Part shown: positions 34,726 to 44,402 of the stretch, piece after piece
Layout: every line of letters begins with the position of its first letter
How positions within the stretch are numbered: position 1 is the stretch's first letter
Assembly (NCBI GenBank): GCA_947489315.1
Contig: CANLCX010000001.1
Span: 995,501-1,059,500 of the forward strand
DNA: 64,000 nt
Reading direction: 5' to 3'
Origin: an uncultured Sphingomonadaceae bacterium
GTDB taxonomy: Bacteria; Pseudomonadota; Alphaproteobacteria; Sphingomonadales; Sphingomonadaceae
Made by a program: the position numbers and the translations under genes
The notes under the pieces: model-generated
The model's input: only the letters and a program-made list of their open reading frames with translations
Told to the model about the DNA's origin: nothing
The model's database searches: none

Positions 34726-35460
34726 ATGAGTAAAACGCCCGACTATGGTCAATATTGCCCCCTCTCAATGGCAGCAGAAATATTATGCACGCGTTGGACA
34801 ATGCTGGTGATGAGAGAATTGGTGTTCGGTTATACGTCCTTCAATGATATCAGCAGAGGAGTGCCACGTATGTCGCGCTCTCTTTTGTCTAACCGGCTGA
34901 AAGAATTGACAAATGCAGGCATTGTCAAAAAGACAGAATCGCCAAGTCATAATCAGACCAAATACACGCTTACGCCCGCCGGTGATGCGCTCAGCAAGGT
35001 TGTTTTCAGCATGGCTGATTGGGCACAAGAATGGCTCAGGATTGAACCTGCGTTGGAAGATTTCGACAGCGATCATTTGATGTGGAACATACGCCATAAG
35101 GCCAACCCACATCCTGCGCTTCCCAATCCGTTCATTGTTCATTTTTTCCTGTATGACCAAACAAGCAAGCGCCAGAATAGCTGGCTGATATTCGAAGGAG
35201 ATCAAGTTGATTTATGTATTATTGATCGTGATTTCGACGTCGATATGCAGATTAACGTTGCCGCCAAAACTCTTGCCAAAATTTACTTGGGCAGGTCTGA
35301 ACTTGATGACGCGATGGCTAACGGGGAATTGGAAGTGCTCAGTGAAGCAAAATATACCAGACTTCTTCCCGAGTTGCTCGGCAGGAGCCGATTGGCCAAT
35401 ATCCCCATACAGCCAGAAGAACTTCGCGCTTCAGTCCGCGGAGCACGACAAGGTTTCTAA
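34726..35460 (+). CDS. HxlR-family transcriptional regulator with C-terminal extension
   Basis: A 244-residue protein. Residues ~8-105 are an HxlR winged helix: CPLSMAAEILCTRWTMLVMREL, DISRGVPRMSRSLLSNRLKEL and the wing YTLTPAGDAL. The remaining ~135 residues form an extra alpha/beta domain (DQTSKRQNSWLIFEGDQVDLC and onward) that resembles SCP2-type lipid-binding folds seen in some HxlR proteins; this match is by eye. GAAGGA lies at 34712-34717. The regulator is divergent from the haloperoxidase and upstream of a transporter, either of which it may control. Confidence 0.85.
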   Translation: MSKTPDYGQYCPLSMAAEILCTRWTMLVMRELVFGYTSFNDISRGVPRMSRSLLSNRLKELTNAGIVKKTESPSHNQTKYTLTPAGDALSKVVFSMADWAQEWLRIEPALEDFDSDHLMWNIRHKANPHPALPNPFIVHFFLYDQTSKRQNSWLIFEGDQVDLCIIDRDFDVDMQINVAAKTLAKIYLGRSELDDAMANGELEVLSEAKYTRLLPELLGRSRLANIPIQPEELRASVRGARQGF

Positions 35461-35480
35461 TGTCCGCTTTCGGGATGAAG
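35461..35480. repeat. GTCCGCTTT-type repeat fragment
   Basis: TGTCCGCTTTCGGGATGAAG begins directly after the HxlR stop codon. It shares CTTTCGGGATGAAG with 12847-12860 and the TGTCCGCTTT arm with the palindrome at 33197. The rest of the 277-base gap up to the transporter shows no gene. Confidence 0.5.
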
Positions 35481-35737
35481 GAGGCTCTTCTTTTCGGACT
35501 TGCCCCAATTCCATAGCGCTCATTTCTGGATAATGGGCGTTCCCAACTGGTTTGCTGCCAGATCAAATAACGGTATGACCGAGCCGACAACAACGGGACA
35601 ATCGATTTACTGAACACCAATATTTTTTCTAGGATAATGGTTGCAAAGATGTACTTGATCCATTGTAGTTTGGAAGCCCAACCGCGCTGGGCGGACCTTC
35701 AAGTTACAATGTCGCTTTAATTATAGTCGGAGACCAT

Positions 35738-36655
35738 ATGGGAATATTCTATCTTGAGCATGAATATTGGTTCGCAGTATTCCAATTGGTGCTGGCGATG
35801 CTAGGCATGGGTGCGACACTGGCACCCAGAGATTTTCGAGAAATCATGTTGGAACCAAAAGCCGTAACAGCCGGCTCGGGGATACAGTTATTGGTCGCGC
35901 CACTTGTGGCTTTGCTTTTCATTCAGGTTTTTGGAATCGTCGGCGGTGTTGCGGTTGGTATCGCGATGATTGCGGCTATACCCGGCGGGACCACATCTAA
36001 CATCTTTACCCACTTTGCGCGGGGCAATGTTGCCTTGTCGATCACTATTACCGCGCTGACCACAATTGCGTGCCTCGTAACCACGCCTTTCATTCTAGAA
36101 CTGCTTATTGCTCAATATATGCCGGATACATTTGTCATGCCGCGCGGTGCAATGATGACGGAGATCGCGTTGACCCTGTTGCTGCCGCTAGTAGTTGGCA
36201 TGGTCTATTTGCATTTTCGGCCCCGTTCGGCGGCCAGTTTTTCCAAATGGTGTGTTCGGGGATCTCTTTTAGGTCTGTTGTTTATAGTTGTTGGGTCTTC
36301 GATGTCCGGACGATTGGATGCGCAAATATTTGGTATGACCAATATATTGCTGATTGCGGTACTGATTTTGATATTAGCGATAGCAAGTTGGCTAGTGTGC
36401 CGAGTTTTAGGATTATCATCCGCCGATTCAACGGCCATCAACATGGAAGTGGTCGTTCGAAACATCAATCTGGGTATAATGATCAAAGCATCCTTGTTTC
36501 CTGCTGTTGTCGGTAAACTTGATCCGATTGGCGATATGGTTCTGTTTTCTTTATTGACCTATGGCACCATGCAGATGTTGATCGCGGCTGGGATAATCGG
36601 ATGGAACCGGCATAAACATCGAGTTATTTCTGCTGGAATCAAAGCTAGAACTTAG
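35738..36655 (+). CDS. Bile acid:sodium symporter-family (BASS) transporter
   Basis: A 305-residue inner-membrane protein with about nine to ten hydrophobic helices. Family marks are MLGMGATLAPRDF near residue 20, IAAIPGGTTSNIFTHFARGN near 75 (substrate/Na+-site region) and the later SADSTAINMEVVVRNINLGI near 230. Members carry organic acids such as bile salts, pantoate, pyruvate or sulfonates with sodium; the substrate here is unknown. It is preceded by an HxlR regulator with a 277-base gap, so it may have its own promoter. Confidence 0.85.
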   Translation: MGIFYLEHEYWFAVFQLVLAMLGMGATLAPRDFREIMLEPKAVTAGSGIQLLVAPLVALLFIQVFGIVGGVAVGIAMIAAIPGGTTSNIFTHFARGNVALSITITALTTIACLVTTPFILELLIAQYMPDTFVMPRGAMMTEIALTLLLPLVVGMVYLHFRPRSAASFSKWCVRGSLLGLLFIVVGSSMSGRLDAQIFGMTNILLIAVLILILAIASWLVCRVLGLSSADSTAINMEVVVRNINLGIMIKASLFPAVVGKLDPIGDMVLFSLLTYGTMQMLIAAGIIGWNRHKHRVISAGIKART

Positions 36656-36748
36656 CCGTTTTTCGCCCGCCTAGGCTCATGCTTTGATCAATCCCGCCAA
36701 GTTCAATTTTTTGTCGGGACCGAACAGGCGATTTTCGCTGGAAAATTA

Positions 36749-36771
36749 CGGGGTGGGCAACGCCCACCCCG
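36749..36771 (-). terminator. Hairpin terminator after the OmpA-type gene
   Basis: CGGGGTGGGC and GCCCACCCCG form a 10-bp perfect stem around AAC, seven bases past the minus-strand stop codon. On the minus strand the stem is followed by GTAATTTT, a modest U-tract. Confidence 0.8.
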
Positions 36772-36777
36772 CGCAAC

Positions 36778-37656
36778 TTAAAGGCCCTCAACGCTCTTGC
36801 TGACCATGATATTTACCGCGACGCGGCGGTTCTGCGCCTTGCCTTCCGGAGTGCTATTGTCCGACAGCGGATCCGCCTCGGCCATCCCGGTGGGGGTTAG
36901 CATACGATAAGGTTTCCAGCCGCATTCTTGTTGCATATAATTGACGACGCGACTGGCTCGTTTTTCGCTGAGCCGCTGGTTAAATTCATAGTCTCCGGTT
37001 GAATCCGTATAACCGACAACCAGAAGCAGGGCGTTGTCCATCGCTTCGGCCGCGGCTGCTGTGTTGCAAAGCTCGGCTTTGTCCTGAGCCGAAAGCACTG
37101 CCTTGCCAGTATCGAAATTCACGTTTGTCGTGCCTTTGATATTATACTGATCAATATCACCCACGCGGCTGCGGAGTGCGTCGGTCGCCGCCGTCTGTTC
37201 TGCAAAGCCCTGGTTCGTGCCCGTACGGATCATTGTTGCCGTCTTGAGATCGTTGTTGCGTAATTTGACCTTGCTAGCCACCAGGCCATCGCCCCATTGC
37301 ACGGTCTGGACGGTAACCGGCAGGCCGTTAAGCAGTGAGTCGGCACCAAGTTTGCTGCGACCAATGCCTAAAAAGCCCTTGCTGGCCTTGATTTCGGTGG
37401 CTTCAGCAACAGTGATTGCCGTGTTGGAGCCATCGGCGCTCGTGACTTGCATTCTGTCGGCTTTACGCGCGGAAATGAAGCCTTCGATCTCTGGCCCTTC
37501 CTCCAAGCCGGATAGATCAGCCGGCGGCACACCAGTTACAGTAATATCGGTCTCGGATTCTGACATGCCTTGCTGCGCAGAAACGCTGCTCGGCGCTAAT
37601 ATTGCGAACGTTGCAAGCATCAACGTGATTTTCGGACTTTTAGAAATGTCACTCAT
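36778..37656 (-). CDS. OmpA-family peptidoglycan-binding protein
   Basis: A 292-residue exported protein with a signal peptide (cleavage near residue 27 after SVSA). An N-terminal domain of about 110 residues resembles the small beta-barrel DUF5666-type fold (GFISARKADRMQVTSADGSN). A C-terminal OmpA domain follows (about 170-290), with NVNFDTGKAVLS, VVGYTDSTGDYEFNQRLSEKRASRVV and NRRVAVNI. The OmpA domain binds peptidoglycan in the periplasm. AAGGAG precedes the start and a strong hairpin terminator follows the stop, so it is probably a single-gene transcript. Confidence 0.9.
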   Translation of the reverse strand: MSDISKSPKITLMLATFAILAPSSVSAQQGMSESETDITVTGVPPADLSGLEEGPEIEGFISARKADRMQVTSADGSNTAITVAEATEIKASKGFLGIGRSKLGADSLLNGLPVTVQTVQWGDGLVASKVKLRNNDLKTATMIRTGTNQGFAEQTAATDALRSRVGDIDQYNIKGTTNVNFDTGKAVLSAQDKAELCNTAAAAEAMDNALLLVVGYTDSTGDYEFNQRLSEKRASRVVNYMQQECGWKPYRMLTPTGMAEADPLSDNSTPEGKAQNRRVAVNIMVSKSVEGL

Positions 37657-38057
37657 TATTTTTCTCCTTCAAACATATAACGTTTGCCCCCGCGCATCTG
37701 TGGCGTTTCGTCTGACCGGGCCAGTGATGGACCGATCGTCTGTGAGGTTCCCTTCAACCCCCGCCACAATATGAGGCGGCACAGAAGCCGCACATGAACA
37801 TATCGATTTCCTGAGTGGTCAGGTCATCCTTTCTGGCGCATGAACGCTATCGGCATTACTGCCCGTTCCGACGATAATCCGAGCGGATCGCGGGGCGAAC
37901 CGTTGTAGGCTGTGCTGCACAGGCGCAGGAGACGGTACGGTGATATGGCCTATACAAGCAAGAGGTTCGGAGTCGTACGAAAGGACTCCCAAAGGCCTCT
38001 ATTTCAATAGAAACTGGTCGTTCTTGTCTCGCCATAAAACCGACGTCGGACTGCTCC
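37657..38057. other. Intergenic stretch between the OmpA-type and BCCT genes
   Basis: About 400 bases without a credible gene. It must hold the OmpA-type gene's promoter, but I see no clear promoter box or terminator hairpin. Confidence 0.5.
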
Positions 38058-39686
38058 TCAACCGGCCGCCTGTCCGGATTTTATGATCGTATATTCCGAC
38101 ATCAAACCTTTGAATAAGCTATAACAACAGACCAGCAATACGAGCGTGAATGGCAAGCCGCTGGCAATTGTTCCTGCCTGCATCGCGCCCAATGCGCCGG
38201 CACCGCCACCGACTAACAATGCCGCTGCGACCATGCCTTGCAATATCGCCCAGAAAATACGTTGTGCAACAGGTGCATCTGTCCTGCCGCCAGCGGTGAT
38301 GGCATCAATGACCAGAGAACCGCTATCGGACGAGGTCACAAAAAACACGATCAGCAAGATAATAGCCAATGAAGAGGCGATGGTGGACATGGGCATATTC
38401 TCAAGCATTTGGAACAGGACCAAGGGCGCTTCGCTAATCCCCGCTGGCAATTGTCCGATACCGGCCTTGATCTGCTCTATCGCTGTCACGCCGAATATTG
38501 TGAACCATATGATGGCAACAATTACGGGGACGACAAGGACTACCGCCAAAAATTGCCTTATGGTGCGCCCTTTGGAAATGCGGGCGATGAACATGCCGAC
38601 AAAAGGTGACCAGCTGACCCACCATGCCCAATAGAAAATCGTCCAACCGTGATACCACGCCTTGTCTTCACGACTGGTCCAATCACTTAAGGGTATGGCA
38701 TATTCGGCATAGCTGACGATGGTCGTACCCAAGCCGCTGAATATCGCCATTGTTGGTCCCGCAACAAATACAAAGGCGAGCAGGGTGGCTGCCAGAGCCA
38801 TATTGATATTGCTCAATAACTTTATGCCGCCATCCATGCCCCGGACAACCGATATGATAGCAAGGGCTGTAATAACGGCGATGAGCAGCAGTTGAGACGT
38901 TAATGTGACTTCGCTTCCAAAGAGAAAGGATAAGCCTGTTGCGGCTTGCATCGCACCCAAACCCAAGGACGTGGCCAAGCCAAACATGGTCGCAATCACG
39001 GCAAGAATATCGATAAGATGTCCGGGCCAGCCCCAGATGCGGTCACCTAATATGGGATAGAAAGCCGATCTTATGGTCAGCGGCAGTCCCTTGTTGAACG
39101 CGAAAAAAGCGAGAGCCAGACCAATCACAGCATATATTGCCCAAGGTGTTAGGCCCCAATGAAAAACCGTGGCCCCAAGCGCCAGGCGCATCGCCTCAGG
39201 CGTACGCGGCTCTACATTAAGCGGCGTACCGCCCCAATCGGTATAATAAGCCATAGGCTCTGCCGAGCCGTAGAAAACCATGCCGATACCAACGCCTGCG
39301 GAGAACAGCATGGCGATCCACGAAGCGGTTCCGAATTCCGTCTTGGCATCGGGGCCGCCCAACCGGATTTTCCCCAAAGGCGAGGCTGCAATGGCGACGC
39401 AAAAAAGCAAGACGAAGTTGCTGGCAATAACAAAGAACCAGTCAAAATTTTCCAGCGTCCATGCCTTGGTCGCTTCCAATCCGATTTTTGCATTTTCAGG
39501 AAATATCAGCGTCAAAAGGACAAAGGTGATGATTAGAGCGGCACTGATAAAAAATACCGGATTGTGCATTTCGAGCCCGAACGGATTGACGTTATCCTGA
39601 CCGGCCTCATAATCGGTTTCATAATCCGTATCGATCGCATCCGCTGCTGTCGCCGCCGTTACTGCTGCTGTTTTCGTTCCGCTCAC
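38058..39686 (-). CDS. BCCT-family betaine/choline/carnitine-type transporter
   Basis: A 542-residue inner-membrane protein with about twelve helices. It carries the BCCT signatures GMVFYGSAEPMAYY near residue 140 and the tryptophan-rich WTIFYWAWWVSWSPFVGMFIA near 345 that forms the quaternary-amine site, followed by RISKGRTIR. Members take up betaine, choline, carnitine, DMSP or similar compatible solutes. Its ATG overlaps the stop of the upstream TPR-sulfotransferase (ATGA), so the two are translated together. Confidence 0.92.
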   Translation of the reverse strand: MSGTKTAAVTAATAADAIDTDYETDYEAGQDNVNPFGLEMHNPVFFISAALIITFVLLTLIFPENAKIGLEATKAWTLENFDWFFVIASNFVLLFCVAIAASPLGKIRLGGPDAKTEFGTASWIAMLFSAGVGIGMVFYGSAEPMAYYTDWGGTPLNVEPRTPEAMRLALGATVFHWGLTPWAIYAVIGLALAFFAFNKGLPLTIRSAFYPILGDRIWGWPGHLIDILAVIATMFGLATSLGLGAMQAATGLSFLFGSEVTLTSQLLLIAVITALAIISVVRGMDGGIKLLSNINMALAATLLAFVFVAGPTMAIFSGLGTTIVSYAEYAIPLSDWTSREDKAWYHGWTIFYWAWWVSWSPFVGMFIARISKGRTIRQFLAVVLVVPVIVAIIWFTIFGVTAIEQIKAGIGQLPAGISEAPLVLFQMLENMPMSTIASSLAIILLIVFFVTSSDSGSLVIDAITAGGRTDAPVAQRIFWAILQGMVAAALLVGGGAGALGAMQAGTIASGLPFTLVLLVCCYSLFKGLMSEYTIIKSGQAAG

Positions 39687-41680
39687 TGTTGAGGCTCCAA
39701 TATATTGTGTCCCAGCGCATCTTTCAGCGGCTGCAAATGTGTTTCATAGTGGCGCCAGAGATCGACGCTCGCTTTGGTGATGGGTTGGCGTACTTGTTCT
39801 GAACTAGCGGTCCGAACAGCGCGTTTTGTCTGATGAAAATCGATACAGGTTTGCTCAAATGGCAGGCCGAGATAATCCAGCATTCGCCGCACTTGGCCTT
39901 CCAGATCATCCAGCACATCTTCATGTTGAACGCGCAGGACTGCTCCGGACAACACAGTATCCCAATGATCCATCAGGCGCACATAGTCGCTGTAGTAGCG
40001 GCCCATTTCGTCCAAACCGTAGGTGAATTCCTGCCCTTCGGCGAAGAGCTGTTTAAAGCCGGAGAAGCAGCAAGCCATCGGTTCCCGCCGTGCATCAATG
40101 ATTTTTGCATTGGGGAGAATGAGTTTGATCAAGCCAATATGCCGGAAATTATTGGGCATTTTATCAATGAAATAGGGTGCGTCTTTGCGATGGATGCGGG
40201 TGCTATCGATAAATTCCTGACCCATAGCGCGCAATTGATCGGCCTCGAGATCGTGCAGATTTTCGGGATATAGGGAATCGTTGCTTGCCTGTTTCTGCCG
40301 CCGCAATCGGTGCGCAAGCGACAAGATATTGGGCAATTCCAGCGTGCCGTCCACCTGGCTATGCGATGCCAAAATCTGTTCTAGCAACGTTGAACCGGCG
40401 CGCGGCAGGCCGAGGATGAAGATAGGGTCGGGCGCGTCACACCCTTTGCCGGACTGCTTTGCAACCAGGGCAGGGGTGCAGGCTGTCATCTGGTTGTCGA
40501 GCTCTGCCGTCATCTGATCGGCATCATAGCGTGACTGCACGCGCTTCAATTCATTGCCGCGCTGATAATAGCCAAAGGACGTGTCATAATCCTTGCGGTC
40601 TTCGTAAGCCTTGCCGAGGGCAAAACAGATATGGATGCGGTTCTGGTAGCTCAGCTGGTTGCCCTGTTCTTGCGCTTCCATCAGGCTAAGCTCTTCGTCG
40701 CTAAACCGATAGGTTTTCAGATTGGCTAAACCATAATAAGCATCGCCATAGCCCGGGTCCGATTGAACGGCTGTTTGGTATGATAGAACGGCCTCATCAT
40801 GGCGGCCAAATGTCTTCAGGGCATGCCCTCTGGAGGTCAACGTGACCGGATCATTGGGAAGCTGCTCCAAAACCTTTTCAAACAGATCCAAGGCTTGCTC
40901 ATAGTCACCGGTCTGCATGGATTCGATCGCATAGAGTGACTGAAAAACCGGGTTTGTGGTGTCACGCTGATAGAGCAGCTCGCTTTGTTTGAGTGCTTCG
41001 GAAAATTTCTGACGCTTGCGCAGGATTTGGATATAATCGATGCGCACCTGGATATTATCCGGTTCAAATTCAATCGCGCTTTCGAGCAAGAAATCGGCGT
41101 CTTCCAATATACCCAAGCGCGCGCCAATATCGGCAAGCAGTCGCATGCCTTCAACATTCTGGGGATTTTTTTGTAGGAAATGTCGACAGGCATTTTCAGC
41201 CTTGATCAGCTTGCCCTCGTGCAACAGATGCGACACGCCGACTAATGGCTTGGGCATGGCCGCTATGCGTTGCTCTTGCCCGCGCATTTCTGCTGCGGCA
41301 TCCTTTTGGCCCCAGCCTTCGAATATATCGGCTTGTGCTTTCCAGCTGGCTTGCAACACGGGATTGCATTGGCAGGCCCGGCGATAGGCGGCGAGGGCGC
41401 TTTCATCATCGCCCTTGGCTCTGAAAATATGACCCTCTTCCTGATAGGCCCTACCAAAATCGGGGGAGAGATTTTTCAGCTGATTGACGCTTGCCAGTGC
41501 CTTGTCAGTATGCCCGGAATAGCGCTCGCAAACCGCCTTCATGTAAAGCGCGTCAATATTCTCCGGTTCATTCTGCAACACCGCTATGGAGGTGCTCAGC
41601 GCAGCATCGAAGCGCCCCTCATACATTTGAGTGCGCGCCTGTTTTAGCAATTCGGCTATATCGAGACCCGTTTCAGACAT
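39683..41680 (-). CDS. TPR-repeat sulfotransferase
   Basis: A 665-residue cytoplasmic protein. The first ~400 residues are TPR repeats. The last ~250 form a PAPS-dependent sulfotransferase, with the 5'-phosphosulfate loop LGLPRAGSTLLEQIL near residue 420 and FIDKMPNNFRHIGLI and RREPMACCFSGFKQLF downstream. It would transfer sulfate from PAPS to an unidentified acceptor. It overlaps the BCCT transporter by four bases. Only 73 bases separate it from the TonB receptor stop, and that gap holds a strong terminator, so its promoter is either very compact or shared by read-through. Confidence 0.88.
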   Translation of the reverse strand: MSETGLDIAELLKQARTQMYEGRFDAALSTSIAVLQNEPENIDALYMKAVCERYSGHTDKALASVNQLKNLSPDFGRAYQEEGHIFRAKGDDESALAAYRRACQCNPVLQASWKAQADIFEGWGQKDAAAEMRGQEQRIAAMPKPLVGVSHLLHEGKLIKAENACRHFLQKNPQNVEGMRLLADIGARLGILEDADFLLESAIEFEPDNIQVRIDYIQILRKRQKFSEALKQSELLYQRDTTNPVFQSLYAIESMQTGDYEQALDLFEKVLEQLPNDPVTLTSRGHALKTFGRHDEAVLSYQTAVQSDPGYGDAYYGLANLKTYRFSDEELSLMEAQEQGNQLSYQNRIHICFALGKAYEDRKDYDTSFGYYQRGNELKRVQSRYDADQMTAELDNQMTACTPALVAKQSGKGCDAPDPIFILGLPRAGSTLLEQILASHSQVDGTLELPNILSLAHRLRRQKQASNDSLYPENLHDLEADQLRAMGQEFIDSTRIHRKDAPYFIDKMPNNFRHIGLIKLILPNAKIIDARREPMACCFSGFKQLFAEGQEFTYGLDEMGRYYSDYVRLMDHWDTVLSGAVLRVQHEDVLDDLEGQVRRMLDYLGLPFEQTCIDFHQTKRAVRTASSEQVRQPITKASVDLWRHYETHLQPLKDALGHNILEPQQ

Positions 41681-41710
41681 GTAATCGCGACTTGCTATCC
41701 TTCAAAAAAA

Positions 41711-41737
41711 GGGAGGCTAACCCCTGGCTAGCCTCCC
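41711..41737 (-). terminator. Rho-independent terminator after the TonB-dependent receptor
   Basis: GGGAGGCTA and TAGCCTCCC form a 9-bp perfect stem with a 9-base loop. On the minus strand it is followed by seven T. It lies 17 bases beyond the receptor stop and 31 bases before the sulfotransferase start, so it may act as an intercistronic attenuator. Confidence 0.9.
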
Positions 41738-41753
41738 CTTGTTGTATTTTTCC

Positions 41754-44402
41754 TTAATATGTGAAGGAAACCCGTGCGCCCACGGTCAGCGGGCGGTTCA
41801 CTGTGATACGCGAACGATCGTAAACGAAACTGCCGCTAATCTCGGCGCGTTCGTCGCTTAGATTGTCCCCGAATATCTCGAAGGACCATTTGTCATCGCT
41901 AACACCAGCCGACAGACCAAATGTGGTCCAGCTGTCGAGCGTAATCCGGTTAATCTCGATAATGTCGGTCGCGGAAGAAGCCGAATGGGTCATCTGTGGC
42001 TGGACATGGGCTGTCCAGTCGCCAAAGGCATTCCATTCATAGCGAGCCCGCAAATTGCCTTGGAAACTTGGCGCATAAGCGAGGCTGCGTCCTTCGATCA
42101 CATCGTTAGTTGGCGTGAGAACGTCGGTAATCTCCGTATCCAAAATGGAGAATGCCGCACTCACGGTCAGACCTTCGATAGCATAAGGTGCGATCGTGAT
42201 ATCTGCCTCAAGGCCCAATATCTCTGCGTTCGCCGCATTGTCCGAGAAGAACAAGTTGGTGATACTGGTATCAAAGATCGTGGTCTGCAAATTCTTCACA
42301 TCAACGAAAAATGCATTACCGTTGAAACGCACCTGATTGTCAAAGAGCGATGTTTTCCAACCAATTTCGTAATTGGTCACTTCATCGGTTTCCAGAGCGA
42401 ATGGAACCGTAAAGCCGCCGGGACTTTGCGCGCCGCCGGGACGGTTCAGCAAACCTGGGCGAAAGCCTTCTGAATAGGTTGCATAGAACAACAAATCATC
42501 GGTTGGCGTCCATGTCAGATTGGCCTTGAAGATAAAGCCATCGGTTGTCGCCTTGTCCGGTGCGCTCAGCGAGTTGAACACTTGCTGCGCTTGTGCGGGG
42601 CTTAGTCCAGCAGCCTCAATATCGGCTACCGATTGACCGAGGGTAAACGTCTGGCGCAGGGCGTCAGTGCAACTACCGATGAATGTGAAGCTGCCATCGC
42701 CATCATAAAGATCGCTGATGTTGGTGCCAAAGGCATTTTCATCCACGCCGCTCGAATTACAGAAAGATGAATTCGCGCTGCCTTCTAGATCCACTTCGAC
42801 GTCATAATAACGCGCACCCAAGGTGATTGCGAACTGATCCGAAATGTCAAACGTCGCTTCACCAAATATACCGAATTGCTTATCCGTACGCCGCACATCG
42901 TTGCGGAATATGGTTCCCGCTGGATACGCGCCTGTATCGGTGTTGAAAGCGGTTGGTTGCGAGAAATTGGCAGGAAAAGAGCCGCCGAATAAATCGATTG
43001 CGGTGCTACCGGGATAGATAAAGTCATTGCGTTCGAGCAATTCCAGATCGCTGTAAAAACCGCCAGCGGTCAAACGCAACGGATAATCCGCTGGCGTGTT
43101 GAAACGCAGTTCATGGGTCATTACTTCGGTTTCTGTGCGCGAATTTACGAGCAGATTTGGTGCCTGACACGTGCCTGTTGGCGCAGCGCCGGGATAAGAA
43201 ACCGACCCGTCACAGATATAATAAGGCAGATATTGGCCAACGAACAGATAGTCGGAATAATCGACCCGCTGTGTTGTCTCACGCTTGGTGTAAGCACCAG
43301 TATACACCAGTTCCAATGCGCCAATCCGGCCTTCCAATGTCCAGCTGGTATTGTTGAAATCATCCTTGATTTCATCCTGTTCAAAGCGTTCGATTTCAAG
43401 ATCACCCAATGTCGGGTCTTCAAAGAAAACGCCATCGGAATCCAGTCCCTGACGGGCATGGGCGACGGTTAGGCTCCAGTCGTTGGAGAATTCATATTTA
43501 CCGCTGACCCGGAAACCGAGATATTGGGTATCGTTGAAGTTCTTTTCGACGAGAGCTGAATTGTCCGCCAAAATGAAATTCACGGCGCTTAAATCAGCGC
43601 CAGCTTGCAAACCGTTACGAGCGGCACTCACGGGAACGCCGTTGTCGCGGACCGCTCCGGCCGCGCGGAATCGAGCGCTGTCGGCGGTGCTGCGGGTTCC
43701 GGCTACATTGTTGATGTAACCGCCCTTATTGTCATAATAACCAACAGCGCGGATCGCGAAACTATCGCTAACCGGGACATTCAGCATGACCTCGATATTG
43801 TTGCTGGGATCACCACTTTCGGTGAATGATACACCGGCTTTCGCTTTTACCTGAAACTGTCCGATAACCGGCTTGTTGGTAATCAAACGCACCGTGCCCG
43901 CTTGCGAGCTTGCACCGAATAATGTGCCTTGTGGCCCGGACAACACTTCCACACGCTCCAGATCGGCTGCGTAAACGTCGAGGTTACGGCCTGGCTGTGA
44001 TACCGGCTGTTCATCGAGATAAAGCGCCACATTGGGTGCGAGGCCGGCAACGCCAGCGGTCGTCAGATTTGGTGTGGTTGAAGCCAAACCACGAATATAG
44101 ATGGTGCTTTGACCTGGTCCGCCGCCGCCAGCGGTGACGCCGGGTAGTTGCTGTAGGTAGTCGTCAAAGACGGTAACGCCCAGTTGATCGAGTGTTTCTT
44201 CACCCAAAGCCTGAACTGCGACTGCAACATCCTGCAAATCTGCTGCGCGTTTTGTCGCTGTAACGACAATTTCCTGTACGCCCCGTTGTTGTTCGTTATT
44301 GGTTGTTTCTTGAGCTTGTGCCGATGCACAGCCCATAGCTGCGATGACCGCAAGCGATGCGCCCGTTTTTAAATAAATCAAATAACCCTCTTGTGGTTTC
44401 AT
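41754..44402 (-). CDS. TonB-dependent outer-membrane receptor
   Basis: A receptor of about 882 residues. The signal peptide ends at SAQA-Q near residue 30. A plug domain follows, with EIVVTATKRAADLQDVAVAVQ, GVTVFDDYLQQLPGV and RVEVLSGPQGTLFGASSQAGTVRLITNKP. A 22-strand barrel comes next, ending in ...GARVSFTY with a terminal aromatic residue. The TATKR... start and general layout fit sphingomonad receptors for carbohydrates, aromatics or vitamin-like ligands; the ligand is unknown. ATG 44402 suits the signal peptide better than an upstream ATG at 44453, though neither has a clear ribosome site. A strong terminator follows. Confidence 0.9.
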   Translation of the reverse strand: MKPQEGYLIYLKTGASLAVIAAMGCASAQAQETTNNEQQRGVQEIVVTATKRAADLQDVAVAVQALGEETLDQLGVTVFDDYLQQLPGVTAGGGGPGQSTIYIRGLASTTPNLTTAGVAGLAPNVALYLDEQPVSQPGRNLDVYAADLERVEVLSGPQGTLFGASSQAGTVRLITNKPVIGQFQVKAKAGVSFTESGDPSNNIEVMLNVPVSDSFAIRAVGYYDNKGGYINNVAGTRSTADSARFRAAGAVRDNGVPVSAARNGLQAGADLSAVNFILADNSALVEKNFNDTQYLGFRVSGKYEFSNDWSLTVAHARQGLDSDGVFFEDPTLGDLEIERFEQDEIKDDFNNTSWTLEGRIGALELVYTGAYTKRETTQRVDYSDYLFVGQYLPYYICDGSVSYPGAAPTGTCQAPNLLVNSRTETEVMTHELRFNTPADYPLRLTAGGFYSDLELLERNDFIYPGSTAIDLFGGSFPANFSQPTAFNTDTGAYPAGTIFRNDVRRTDKQFGIFGEATFDISDQFAITLGARYYDVEVDLEGSANSSFCNSSGVDENAFGTNISDLYDGDGSFTFIGSCTDALRQTFTLGQSVADIEAAGLSPAQAQQVFNSLSAPDKATTDGFIFKANLTWTPTDDLLFYATYSEGFRPGLLNRPGGAQSPGGFTVPFALETDEVTNYEIGWKTSLFDNQVRFNGNAFFVDVKNLQTTIFDTSITNLFFSDNAANAEILGLEADITIAPYAIEGLTVSAAFSILDTEITDVLTPTNDVIEGRSLAYAPSFQGNLRARYEWNAFGDWTAHVQPQMTHSASSATDIIEINRITLDSWTTFGLSAGVSDDKWSFEIFGDNLSDERAEISGSFVYDRSRITVNRPLTVGARVSFTY

